Source: Dryobates pubescens | Taxonomy: Eukaryota > Chordata > Aves > Piciformes > Picidae | Assembly (NCBI RefSeq): GCF_014839835.1 | Contig: NC_071627.1 | Coordinates: forward strand, 18,098,001 to 18,162,000 | Direction: 5' to 3' | DNA: 64,000 nt | Translations under genes and position numbers: made by a program | The notes under the pieces: generated by a model | Databases searched by the model: none | The model's input: the letters and a program-made list of their open reading frames with translations, nothing else | What the model was told of the DNA's origin: nothing | Part shown: positions 33,867 through 46,400 of the stretch, in pieces | Position numbering within the stretch: position 1 is the stretch's first letter | How the letters are laid out: each line of letters opens with the position of its first letter

Positions 33867-33872
33867 AATAAA
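33867..33872 (+). terminator. RAB24: RAB24 poly(A) signal
   Basis: AATAAA lies about 350 bp past the RAB24 stop and about 140 bp from the putative distal NSD1 poly(A) site on the other strand, so the genes meet tail to tail. Confidence 0.8.
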
Positions 33873-34009
33873 ACATTGTGGTCTGAGTCAGCCCCTTGCC
33901 TGTGCCACTGCCAGGACTCTCCCATCCCTGCCCTGGGTGCCTGAGCACAGCCCAGTTCCCTCCACGCAGCAAGACAAACCACAAGAGGACATCGAGAGTA
34001 AAGTTAAAC

Positions 34010-34015
34010 TTTACT
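34010..34015 (-). terminator. NSD1: Putative distal NSD1 poly(A) signal (AGTAAA)
   Basis: A variant hexamer AGTAAA on the minus strand in an A/T-rich patch, immediately before the RAB24 3' end. It is the last plausible site before the neighbouring gene and would give a 3' UTR of about 6.4 kb. Confidence 0.4.
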
Positions 34016-37000
34016 TTACAGTAATTTTTCTTCTATGTACAAAGAATTACAGTACATGTTCTGGGAGCACCTGGGCAGGGCAACCCTCTTTTCATTACAA
34101 GTTTCACATACACAGCCAACAGTCTAAGGGGAGCAAAATGAAAGTAATCAATGGTCCAAGACTCCCCCCTCTCCCTCTTCTAAAAATAATATACATGCTG
34201 GAAATATGTAGGTTTCTCTCACCTGCTCTGGTGTCCCCTCTTAGAACTGACAGATGAGCCCTGGCCAGGGCCAAGCAGCCACACATGCCCCCTGCAGTGC
34301 TCACCCCAGTGCCTGCTTGCAGCTCTGGCAGGCCTCTGCCTCAGCCAGGCACTTCGACTTCCATCATGTTTTCCTCTGGGGGTTACGACCCTCCAGGGGA
34401 CCCCTTCTCTGCCACCACGCTCCATGGACAGCAGACTTCAATGGGAGACAAATGCAGCATGGGGCTGCTCACACCAAGGCCTTCCCCCATTCCCTGAGCA
34501 AACCTGCTCACAGCTTCAATCACTACCACGGGTGGCTCCTCGTGACTCTGGGCAGTAGGCAGCCAGGACCCTAGCCGAGTGGAGGGTGGCAGGGGGACAT
34601 TCAATGCCAGGCGCAGTATGTGACACATTTGGTGTCTTGGAGGGGAGCAGGCTAGCAGAGCACTGAACTCAGCACTGTGGTTGAGTAGGGCCAGGAGTAC
34701 TGCTGCCAAAAGGCTTCTGCAGCCTATGGCAGGGAAAGCTGCTCCTTGCCTGCTCCGGTGCACCTCACCTCCTCCCACCCACATCGGCAGGGGCTACCCT
34801 CAGTGCCAGCCATGCTCCATCTTTAGTCTCCCCGTGCTGCTGCTTTTCCTTTGAACAAGTTCCCAGTGTCTAAAAAAATACACAAAACCCAGTTCCTTGA
34901 AGTCAACAACTTGGAAACATCGGGGGGTGGGGGCAGGGGGGGAAAGAGGCAAAAACTGAAACCAGCTCAGTACCAAACGGACACAAAGAACATGCAGTTA
35001 GCGGACGCCTGTCTTGCTTCATGTGGCTCCACTTGCTCCCTATGCTCACGGGGCCCACTGGCACACTGGTTTGAGTCTCAAAACTACCACACGTTGAAGG
35101 AACCAAGTCATGCCTTGTCTTGTCGCTGTCACACACGCTGAAGCCCAGCCCCAGCTATCAGGGGACAGGATTCAACTGGCAAAAGAAACCCCCAGCCCAC
35201 AGGCTAGGAGCCTTGAGTTCAGCCCTACTGTGCTAAGCTGCCGAACAGGTTACAATAGCACCACAATAGCCCAAGTGCTTTGCCAAGGGCAAACTGATTA
35301 AAACTTTACCTTGAAATAGGCCATCACAACACCCATTTCTCAGATTTCCCTAGGAGGTAGATTCAGTGCTGTAGGGACTGTCCATCATCGTCACTTCTCC
35401 AGCCCACATGCTCATGCACTCTGTCTCCCTGCACTGGACTTTGCTTCTATCATTATTTTAGAAGACCACAAGCAGAAATGTTGCCTTTTCCCACCTTCTG
35501 CTAAGCAAGGGTACTGTCACCCCACAGGTGAGACTGCTGTTGAAGCCAGGCAAGCAGTATAGCAGTCCCCAAGCTCCAGCATCCCATCTCCCAGGCCCTG
35601 GGAGGCCTGAGCACCCATCACGCTGGCCATGCTGCTGCAAGAAGCACAGCCTTGGGCTGCAAACGCTGCTACCAGTGTTATCACTATCACAAGGAACCAA
35701 CTAGCATGGACGAAGCCCAGGCAATCAAACATGGTGCAAGGCCTTGCAGGCCCCTCTGTACATTTGGGAGTAGCTGCACAGTTTGCCACTTTAACACTCA
35801 CTGGCTGGCAAAGCCTCATCAGTAATTTAGGGCAAAGCACATTACAAGCAGGTTACAATTAGGGTTAATCCAAACATCAAGCAAAATCAGAAGTTAAGGC
35901 TGAAATTAAAAATAAACAGAAAGCGCTGAAGGTCTGAGGTTTCTCAAACTCCCCCTGGCCCATCACAATGCTGGCTGTGGTGCCCAGGAAGGAGCACACA
36001 TCCACAGCACGCTCAGGTCAAAGCACTGTCATGATGCATCAGGGTTAGGGCTGCATTTTCTGCCTTTTTTTTTTTTTCTTAAATCTCCTTTCTTTTTCTG
36101 TGAAACTGAGCTGTCCTAGCACCCTCAGTCACTTCTGATTCACCTTAGCACATTACCATCCTTTAGACTCGAGGATCTCTCTCATCTTGGGAATTTTAGC
36201 AGCCATACCTTCAAAGCGAAGTCTGTGCCTGTGGTGGCTTAACCCTGAATTGCAACCCATGCACCCACACAGCACCACTGGAATACTTTGTGTACTGAAT
36301 CTGGTTCTTGGAGGTTTTTTTTAAACAGGAAACATTTTAACTCAAGAACACCAATAAAGAAAGCTACCATGAACTAGTTAGTGAAGTTGTGCAGTAGGAG
36401 ATTGTTCTTACAGCACTAATTTTTCTCCTAGATTCACCAGAGCACTGGCTGACAGCAAGCTGGTGCAGATAGGACAAGCCACACAGGACAGTGGCCACTT
36501 CCCTCCTGGAGCAATCCCACAGGCCCTGCAGTGGCTCCTCCTGCCCTGCCTGGACAGGGGGACCCTAACCCATGTCCACCCAAGTCCCTCACCAGAGGTC
36601 CTCTATCACTGAAGGTCAACTGAGGCATCTGCCCACCATGAAAATTCACCACTGCAGCTGGTTTCACTGTGGGACAGCTGGTGACCCTATCCCACTGCTC
36701 TGAGCAGGGGCAGCCAAGCTATCCTCACAGCAAGGGTGTTAATCAGTGAAGCACTGTATGGGAGCAAATCCTTCATCCCCTTCAGAACTGGGAGAGACTT
36801 TTCCTTTAAGTGGGCTCATAAACCTGGAAGGTCCCATGTGTGTCCCTGCTACAGTAGGAGAAGGTACACAGCTCTGAGCATCATTAATTACAGCCCTGAT
36901 TCTGCTTCTACAACTCTCCCCACCAGTGAATGAACACAAGAGTCACCTCTTGCCCATCCTGGGTGCAATTACAGCTGACCCAGAGCTGTTAGTGGCCAAG

Positions 37001-40000
37001 TAACTGGATCTCTTCAAAGCAGAAAATAAGCACTGCGGCCTTAGCCATGGGGCTGCAGCAAAGCTGTCCAAGCCCAGTGCAAGGGTTTGAGGAGGCCAGA
37101 GCAGAACTGCAGCACTCAGCCACAGGAGAGGCCTGCCAGGGGTTGCACGTTATCTGCTGCTTTTCTCGGCCTTCAAAACCCCCAATGATTCAAATTGGCT
37201 GAGCTCTGAAGGCACCAATTAACCCAGCTACTCTGGTATGGACATCTCCCTTTCCTCCTCTGAGGCAGTACTACTAGCTACTGCCAACAGCAAGTTGCCT
37301 CAAGTGCTGAAGAAGCCCCAGATTGCCTTTGTGAGGGTTTTGCTGCCACGAGGGCGGACTGGGCAGAACCTATATCTGCGCCTGGTCAGGCCTTGCCTGT
37401 CTTGAGGTGACCCAGCAGAGACAGTAACTCCTAAAAGCACCCCTACTCCCTCTGAAACCCCCATATACTTCTGAGAAAGCCCTCCTGATCCTACAGATCA
37501 CGACCCAGGGGCCTAAGGAGGGTGAGGAGGGAAGGGCAGCTTGCTGGCTTCCTCCTTCAGTGAATTTTCCAAACGCTGATTTTATTGAGCAGCCTTCCAG
37601 CGAGGCTGGAGTCAGCTTTCCGAGAGTGGCCGGAAAGAAGCGCGTCAGAAACCCGGATCCTTGTGGAAAAGGCATGAAGGGAGAAGACAGGCAGAGTACA
37701 GACAGATGCAAGGAATATAAGGCTGTGGGTTTGAAATGCCATGCAACAGTTCAATCCACGTTCACTGTTCAAAACAAGCTTTCGGGTAAGAGCCTGCTGC
37801 TGCTGTGAGCCTCACCCTACTACATGAGCACACGATTTAGAGAAGTGATTTCGCTTTGTTTTCAATCCTGCACTTGTGAGAATTCATCGAGAACTTCTCC
37901 AATTTTACAGATTTAAAAAAGCCTGCACCAAAAATATTCACAGTTTATTTTGCTTTTCCATGAAACAAGTAACTAGGTAACACGTGACAATGCGAAGCGG
38001 AGGTGGACAGAGCAGCGCAGATACCTTTCTGCTTTACAGCTGTAGCTGGCTGGGCGGCTGGCATGGAGGTAAACCCTACTTTACACGATCTACATGACTA
38101 AGTCCAGCTCATGGGAAGGCCTATAAATGTAAATTCAAGATTTATTTTCCTTCTCACACATGATAAATACTTAATATACTGAACAGCATTACTATTTAGT
38201 CTTAAATTTTGTTGGTTTCAAAAAAAAAGAAAAACCAAAGGAAAAAAAAAAAAGTTATGAATGCCCTTAGGTTATCTTCTCTCTCAACGGCTCTGAGGAG
38301 TTGTCCTGATTCCCTTTGTGCAGGAGTCACACAGAAACACAAGCTGCTTGCATTTCCCCAGTTTCAGCAGCGAGCAGAAACTGACCTGCCAGTCTTCCCG
38401 GAAAAAAACAACATTAAACAGTAAGTTTCCATAAGCCACAAAGCTTTTGAAGTCAACAGCTATTCTACAAAGGATCTGAAATGATTTGGACTAGAAAAGA
38501 GATGCACCATAGCACTGGTAACGTCCCCTCATGCCCAGCACACCTGGCCTTTACAGCAGGGTGTTGTCTTGGGGTGCTCACATCAGGAAAGGAGAATGGG
38601 TCAGGATTTGTCTCAGTACAAGTGTCTGCCTCCCTTCATAGAAAACTGCAAAGCTCATCACCATCTGCTCTGGCAGCAGCAGGCACTTGCAAACCAGGTG
38701 GGAACAAGGACCTGCTCCCATAACAGAGGAAGAGGGTCAGCCTCAAACCCCATGTTCCCTTTCCAGGCAGGGACCCAAGGGTGTGTCTGGAGAATGATAC
38801 ACTGGAGCTGCGCAAGGGTCTGGTGGCAGGCATGGAGACCTGAGGCTGTGGCACCTGGATTGGCAAACCACAGAGGTAATATGCTGTGAGAGTGGGTGAG
38901 TGAGCTGGTCAGCAGTGCTTCCTTGGCAGGACAAAGAACCCACCCAGACTGAGCCATGTCACCCAGGGAGGCCTGTCCTTCCAGCGAGGGTGCTGGTGGT
39001 CGCAAATGCTACTCTGCAAGTCCCTAGGATTCTACTGATTGCCTCATGAGTACCATAGCCAAGTGAATTTCTGCCTCAAAGCTTGAGTAAATGGCTTTCA
39101 GCAGGCCTAGTCTGGACACCAGCCTGGCAAAACCAGGTGCTAAGCATCTTAACTGGAAAAGAGGGGGGAAAAAAGAAAGCCAGCCAGCTGCTGGAGCCCA
39201 CTGCGTTCCAGTGTGAGAACTACTATTCAGTTGGAAGGACACACGCACACACACACATGCACACCAACACAGTCCAGTTAATTCAAGTCTCCTTTGGTTG
39301 TAGAAGAGTTAGGCCAGAAGCTACCCAAGAGGAAGGTGTTGAGGTGGGTCCTGACAGCTATGGCCATCTTGCCTCCATGCTGTGTAGTGAACGGAACAGG
39401 CTTTGCTCGCTGCCCGGCAGCACGTCCTGCTGCTGAGAAGACCAGGTGTGATGGAGACATGTCCTGAACACGTTTGAGGTAAGGGGAGAAAAACTGCTCA
39501 GTCTGCAGGCTCATGGTGACAACAGAAGAATAGACTGGATGGAAATTTGAAAGGGAGCACCACCACCCTGCCAGGGTGGTGCTCAGCACCTTGGGGAAAC
39601 TCACCCTGCCCTATGCTCCTATTGCTGTTTCATAGGTCACAATGCTTTTTAAGTGCAGGAAACACTGTGTGTCCTGTGCTAAAAGATTAACACATAAGAA
39701 CAAAAAAAAGCCAGATGGTTTCTTCCAAGAACTCTTTTCCCTGAACTCCTTCAGATTCCCTGTTTCTTGGGCTTGGCCAGATGCTGCTTTGTACAAAGAA
39801 GCCCAAATGGATATTGCCTGTTGCTGGAGAAAACTGCACTGCGTGAGCACAGAGGGCTCCTCTCCCAGCTTGGCTGGAGATGATACCTGTCCTTCAGTGA
39901 ACCATGCACACAGCACATCCCAGCGAGCATATGGACAAACCTCACAGAACAACACCCTGTAGGGAGAGACCCCAGGCAGACAAGAAATAAACCCCTTTCC

Positions 40001-40467
40001 TGCTTCTACCAAAGCATGGCAAGGGCATACACCTGACTGCTCACTGCCTGACCCCTGAAACATCTCCAGTCCCAGACTGATCTGCTTCCTTTGCATGAAG
40101 AGCAAGCTCCCTAGCTGTACCTGGGAACCCCCTACAAATCAGAGCTGGAGCTTGAACACACTGAATCAGTAAAATGTGACCATTTCAATGGAATTAAGTG
40201 ATTTTTACCCGGAGTGGACTCTTTATTTCAGCAGCTTCACTGTTTGTAAAAAAGAAAAGGTCACGAATGCTCTCTCCCTTTGGCTGGGCCACACTTGGGC
40301 TTAGAGAATGTCCTTGCTCATGTCACAAGAGAATATGGATGTGATGTGCACGGGTCAGGGGCTGGGCTCAGGGAAGTGAATGAAAAAAAACCCAAAACAA
40401 AATAAAACAAAGATTCCCCCTCCCTAAACATTAAAAGACTGAAACCTGCCTCCCATATTCACCAACC
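34016..40467 (-). other. NSD1: NSD1 3' UTR
   Basis: This 6.4-kb stretch between the NSD1 stop and the RAB24 3' end contains no coding exon and no repeat family that I recognise. It becomes A/T-rich between about 37800 and 38260. Minus-strand AATAAA hexamers are scattered through it, for example near 37578, 37945, 38141 and 40222. Its placement and length suit the long 3' UTR known for NSD1. Confidence 0.6.
40222..40227 (-). terminator. NSD1: Putative proximal NSD1 poly(A) signal
   Basis: AATAAA on the minus strand about 240 bp past the stop codon. Use of this site would give a short-UTR NSD1 isoform. Confidence 0.5.
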
Positions 40468-43400
40468 TCACTTTGGCTCTGAGTCGGCCAACTCACGACA
40501 GACAGAATCCTGGTTACGGGCCAGCGCTGTGTTTTGTTCAGGCAAAGGGTCCTGCCCCCGAGGAGTCTGTGGTTTTCCACTCAGCCAAGAAATCTGGTCA
40601 ATTGTCTGAATGTTTGTCACAAGCCACTGCATCTGCTCCGGGGGCACCGGCGCTTCCCTGGCTGGCCGAGGGGTCTGCTCGAACGCACACAATCTCTCTG
40701 ATGTCCAAGGGGTTTGCTCTGCAGGGGCTGAGGCAACTTCCCAGCTGGGCTGAAGGGTCGGCTCTGGTAGTTTCTCTGCTGTCCGAGGAGGCTGCTCTGC
40801 AGGCGTCAGGGCTTTTGCAGTGGGCCAGTGAGTTTGCTCATGCGTCTGTAGTTTCTCTATAGGCCAAGAGACCTGTCCGACATGTGTCACTGCTTTCCCA
40901 GCAGACCAAGAGATTTGCTCACCAGCTAACATGGTCCTCTCTTTCTGCTGGGGACTCAGCTCCACGGCTGAGGCTCCTCTCTCCTTCAGCTGAGCATTCT
41001 GGTCGACGGGCCGCAGTGCCTTCTCTGACAGCAACAGCCTTGGAGCTGACATAGCCAGAGGCTTGTCCAAGGCCTGAGGCCGAGGAGCCACAGCAGCAGC
41101 CAGCTTATCTGATGCCTGAGGCCACGGGGCTGTAAGGGTGAGAGGCCTCTCCAAGAGCTGAGGCCGAGCCACTCCAGAGCCAAGAGCCTTCTCTGGAGGC
41201 AGGACCCGCAGGGCCCCAGAGTCGGCAGCCTTCTCTGGAGGCACAGGCCGCAGCATACCGGGGGTGAGAGCCTTCTGTGTGAGTGGGATCCTCAAGGCCC
41301 CTGAGCCAAGAGCCTTCTCCACGGGCAGGACGTGTGGTGACCGAGAGCCAGAAGTCTTCTCTGGAGGCAGGGGCCGTGGCAGCCCCGAGTTTGAAGCCTT
41401 CTCTGTGGGCAGCACCCGTGGCATCCCTGAGGCAGGAGCCTTCTCCAGAGGCAGGGGACATGGCACCCCAGAGCTGGGAACATTCTCTGTGGATGGGACC
41501 CGTGCTAGCCCAGAGAAGGAAGCCTTCTCTGGAGATGGGGTTCGTGGCACAGCTGATCCCGAAGCCGCCTCCATTGGCAGGACCCTTGAGACTGGGGAGC
41601 CAGGGACTTTTTCAAGGGGCAGAGGCCACAGGATGCCAGGACTGGGTGCCATCTCCAGTTCTGGGACCGGTGGTTCCACAGAGCTGGAAGCCTTTTCCAT
41701 AGACCGAAGCTGCAGGCTCTGAGCAGAGATTTTGTCCAATGGCTGAAGCTGATCGTCGGCAGGAGGCTCGTCCTCTGGTTCGGACTGCAGGGTCTCCACC
41801 GTGGCGAGAAGTCTGTCTGACAGTTGTGGGTGCACACATTTTGTTGGGAACTCATCCAGCAGTTCAGACTGCTGGGTCCTGGTGTCAATTAGAGAGTTGG
41901 GTGATAACCCCAAAACCCCAGGGGCAGCCTCAGGCTCATCTGACAGCTGGAGCTGCAGGGCACCAGCACTAACAAGTGACTCGTCCAACAATGGTGGAGT
42001 TCCTGGAGATTTGCTCTGCAGATGAGGCTGTGAGGCATCCTCACTGGAGGCCTCATCCAGCGGCCACAGCACTGAGTTGGTAGGAGGTTTGTCAGGCTCC
42101 TGAGGCTTCAGTGCCAAGATGACAGGCTCCTTCTCTGGCTGCAGCCTTAGGGACAGGGCAGCCTGGGGCCTGTCCGACGGCTCCAGGCGGAGTGACAGGG
42201 TGGTGGGAGGTTTGTCTGAAGGCTGCAGCCGGAGCGACAGGGTGGTGGGGGGTTTGTTGGATGGCTTCAGCCTCAGTGACAAGGTTGTGGGGGGTTTATT
42301 TGATGGTGGCAGTCTCAGTGCCAGGGTGGCAGGTGGTTTGTCTGGTGGAGGTAGCCTAAGGGCCAGGGTGGTGGGGGGCTTGTTTGACGGCTGCAACTTC
42401 AGGGCTACGGTGGTGGGGGGCTTGTCTGTTGGTGGCAGCCTCAGCGCTAGGGTAGCAGGAGGCTTTTCTGGTGACTGCAATCTGAGCGCCACAGGCTGAG
42501 GTAGGCTGTCCACAGGCTGAACACTCAGGTCTGTGTCTGCAGGTGGCTGCTCTGGTGGTTGGGTGTCCTCACCATCAGCCAGGGCTTCTATGGGAGGCGC
42601 ATACTCACGAATTTCTCCCGGCTCTAGAGGGTTGGGCCCGCAGGGATCATGCTCTGTGCAGCATAAACGTCCATCCAGCTTAGAGATGAAGAGCATGCCT
42701 TCCCGGTGCTGCTTGCAGAAGGACCTGGGGCACATCTCACAGAAGGAGGCGGCTTCCTTACTACACACATCACACTGATGCCATGGGCACTCCCATTTTC
42801 CTGTAGCACAGATATGGGAGAAAAGACATACCTTAGAAGTGGTACATGAGCAAGAGAAAAGGCCTGCTGCAAAAGGAGTTTTAAGGGAGAACAGGAACAC
42901 CTCTGTAATACTCCCACACTATTTTACATGTCCTCAGTTTCTGTCAGAGCTCCCAAGCTCAAGAGGCAGTTGAACAGGAGCCTGTATCCTCAGAAGCAAT
43001 GAGGGTAATGATAATAATGACAAAACACAAGCCATGCCAGGTAAGATAGAAAGCCTATCTGGCTCCAGCATAACACTAACCAATATGGCTGCTTAAAGAG
43101 GAGACATCCCCAGCTTGCACATCTCTGTGGCTCTGATTTCTGCACACAACAGCAGTACCTGTGCATAATTCACCCAATGGACTTTTAAAGTAGAGGCACT
43201 GAGTTCATCTAATTTGTTTTTAATTCTGGGCCAACAACTTCTCTTTCAGTTTATCAGAAAGAAGAAGTGAGAAAGCACTGATCACAAGGGAGTAAGTTTC
43301 TATTGTCTCTGTACCTAAAGGCTTCCTCAACTTGGTCATGGCATTTGGCCATAATAAACACCTAACACAGTCAAACTGCTCCTGGGGAGCTCCACGTCCA

Positions 43401-46400
43401 CATTGAATCTGTTCACCATCGGTATCAACACCATCATATAGGAAAAAGCCAACATTACACTTCAGATATTGCTGCCTTTTCTTCACTTGTAGATGACTTC
43501 ACTGCTTCAGTTCCCCTGCTCCTTCAGCCAAGGCTGTAGCCATTTCTACCAAATGCTTCTCACCAGTTTAAGGACACAAGGAACAGTGAGAGCATTTGCA
43601 CAAGGATACAAAATGCCAAGTTCCTGGCCTCTTGCCGTAGGACCAAGATCAGCTGCCTTTCCAAATATACCTCCTGCCCCATGCTCCCCTAATAGCTCAT
43701 ATGCCCATGGTCACCCAGCTCCCTGCAGTGCTGTGGCGAGAGCTCTCTGCAGAGGAGTCCTCACACAGGCCAGCACAAGGGTGACAGAGGGCAACCTCGG
43801 ACACAGGGCCAGGGCACTTCCTGGCCTCCCTGAACCAAGCCCACATACCTGTGGCTTTGGCTACCAGCTCTTTTCCAGGGAGGCTGAAAGGGAATGCAGA
43901 TGCAGAGCAGCACTGAGCAGATGTGAGCATTTCTCCATGCACATCAGCTTTCCACTCCCCTCCCTCATGCTGTTTTCCCCTGGGGTTGAAGACAACACAT
44001 AGCATGTTTTTCACCTCCTTTGAAGCCAGTCCAAGGCTTCTGTTCCGGTCTCAAAATATGTACACTGTTTTTCTGTGTCTTTTCTGATTTTTCAGCTTCC
44101 TTTTCAGAGAGGGGATGTTTAACACCACACGTGGTTTTTCCTGTTGCAGCCTCAACAATGCTGCAGAACAGGCTCTAGCTGTTCCCCACACACCATTAGC
44201 AACCCAGAGCCACACTTAATACTCACTTTGACCACTGGAAAGATTCTGGGACTATTATTACAGAGGTCATTTGTATGGATGGAAAACAAGTCAAAACCTG
44301 CCAGTATACTGGAGGAAGGATGAATCCTATCAAACCACTCTAATGGTCTTTGACAGGATAAAAGGCCTAATGAATAAGCAGTCTCTCCAGAGACAGCCAG
44401 GAGCTCTTGCAAGTAAGATCACATAATTAGTAACATGCAAACAAGCAAGAAATTCCAATTACTTGGCAGCAATGCCTATGGCAGAGGAAACACTTGAAAA
44501 AAAGTGCTGAACCTTTCATGTCCTGCATGATACTCTAAGGAGCAGGCTATGAAAACAGCCTGTGTGTAAAAAGAGCAAAATAGCTACAACTGACAAAGTC
44601 ATTCCCAAACCCCAACTATTAATGGTCTTGAGCAAACTGGTGAGGCATTTCCAAAGACATCCTTCAGAAGCCTATTTTAGTCTGCATTTTAATTTAAAGC
44701 TTCTGGAAGCAGAAGAGCAAATACTCTTACAGAAACAAGAAACAGGTCCATACCAACAAGGCTACGAGGGACTGCAAAAATCTGGTTTGGCTTAAGAATT
44801 CAAACTGGACAGATGCTCTTGCACCAGCAAGGTGCAATTAAATAAAGACTTGTGCAAAGCAGAAGAAATAAAGCAAGCATTTCAAAAAGAGGACTCAAGT
44901 GGAACCACAAACATCCAAGTTATTTTTGCAAAACAAGTCAAATCTCATTTCCTGAGAAATTGTATGTAAAGCACAAGAACACAGAGCTGCAAGGAGAGGC
45001 TGTGTTTGTTTAAGCCAGAAAAGGGACTAAGGAGACCACAGCCTCCCAGTATGTTAAAAACAATAAAAGGATGTGTGAGAGATGGCAACCTTTTGTTTCT
45101 TTCCAATCAAGCCATTAAGAGAAACTTTTCAAATGGAAAACAGGCAAATGGCTAAACTTTCCTTTATTGGAGACTTCAAAGCCTATTAAAAACTGCCAGG
45201 ATACAGGAAGTGCCACATCCTAGCACACAAAATTGGACAGAAAGGTGATACTTGGGACTTCCTTGCCAGCCAGAATGGTGATCACCTGGGGATCATGGGA
45301 ATCACCTGCACTCCCACTGGCTTTCACTTGGCTCTGTTACAGCATTTGCTCAATGAGCAATCCAAGTTCTTCTGTACAAACACCCTATTGTCCCCAAAAC
45401 TCATGTGCATGCACAATTCTGTCATCTACAAAACTCAATCCTAGCCTTGTGCACCTTCTGCCCATTTTCAGCTAGAAGTGCTGAATGCCCAGTTCTGGCT
45501 CCCTGTAGCATACTGATAAAACCCTCTGTTGCAGTGATTCTCTTAGCAGCTACTTTCAGGGACTGCTTGGTTACACGTTTCTTCGCTAGCCACTGAGTGA
45601 TGTGTTCAGAAAACACTGTACAGAGCTGCACAGATTGTAATCATGAAAATGCTTATGGTATTGAAACAAAAGATGTACAGCACCTTCAATGCAGCTGCCT
45701 CTATTAACCACATTCATTATTTTAGCAAAAATCCCTAAATTAGGTTTGATGAGTTTTGCTACCCAGAACCTTGTCACCTAGTATTGTTGATACTCTCAGC
45801 ATTTAATCCTTTGTTGCCTGATCCCCTACCAGCTTTCCCATCCCTCTGGCCTGGCAGAAAAAAGGCTAGCTGGCCTACCAAGACCCAGGTCAACCTTCTT
45901 CCCTTTCTGAGCATTGAACCTGAACACCCCGAAGTCACAGAAACTCCTTCAGAAACCAAGACAAACTGTAACAACAGAGGAAACATTCCCCTTAACCAGC
46001 TCCTTTAAGGCTTTTAAATGTAACTTAAATCTTTCCCTCTAATTGATGCTGTTTTGCATATCCTGTGCTACTAACAAACTAGAAGCTGTTTTATGACTCA
46101 TACAGGGAGTCTATTTTTCTGCACACTCTTAGAAGTACTCTTTCAAGATTTTTTTCTTATTTATTTCATTATTTCTGCCCTCATTTCACCTCAAACTAGG
46201 ATATGCTTCAATACCATTCTCCTCCCTGGGAACTCCTGGCTATTCAGGCATCTAACACATTCCTCTCTAACTCTTGTTTTCCACCAGCACTTTTCCTCAC
46301 CCTTCAATTCATCTAACTGTCTTCAAATTTGGGAAAATGGGAATCTGAGGAACCTCAGACCACAGCTAATGTGGGGGCTATGCTTTGCCAGGATGAGGTC

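Noticed and set aside
39241-39272. CA-rich run as a microsatellite
   Set aside because: Short and interrupted; not worth a feature.
41264-41722. Long plus-strand open frames across the NSD1 last exon
   Set aside because: They are antisense shadows of the 42-bp repeat array, which lacks stops on both strands; no splice or start context supports them.
43220-43486. Minus-strand open frame of 88 codons in the last NSD1 intron
   Set aside because: No family resemblance, and neighbouring exons join in phase without it.
44152-44412. Minus-strand frame with a repeat-like flavour near 44300
   Set aside because: Could be an old LINE piece, but I could not match it to any family with confidence.
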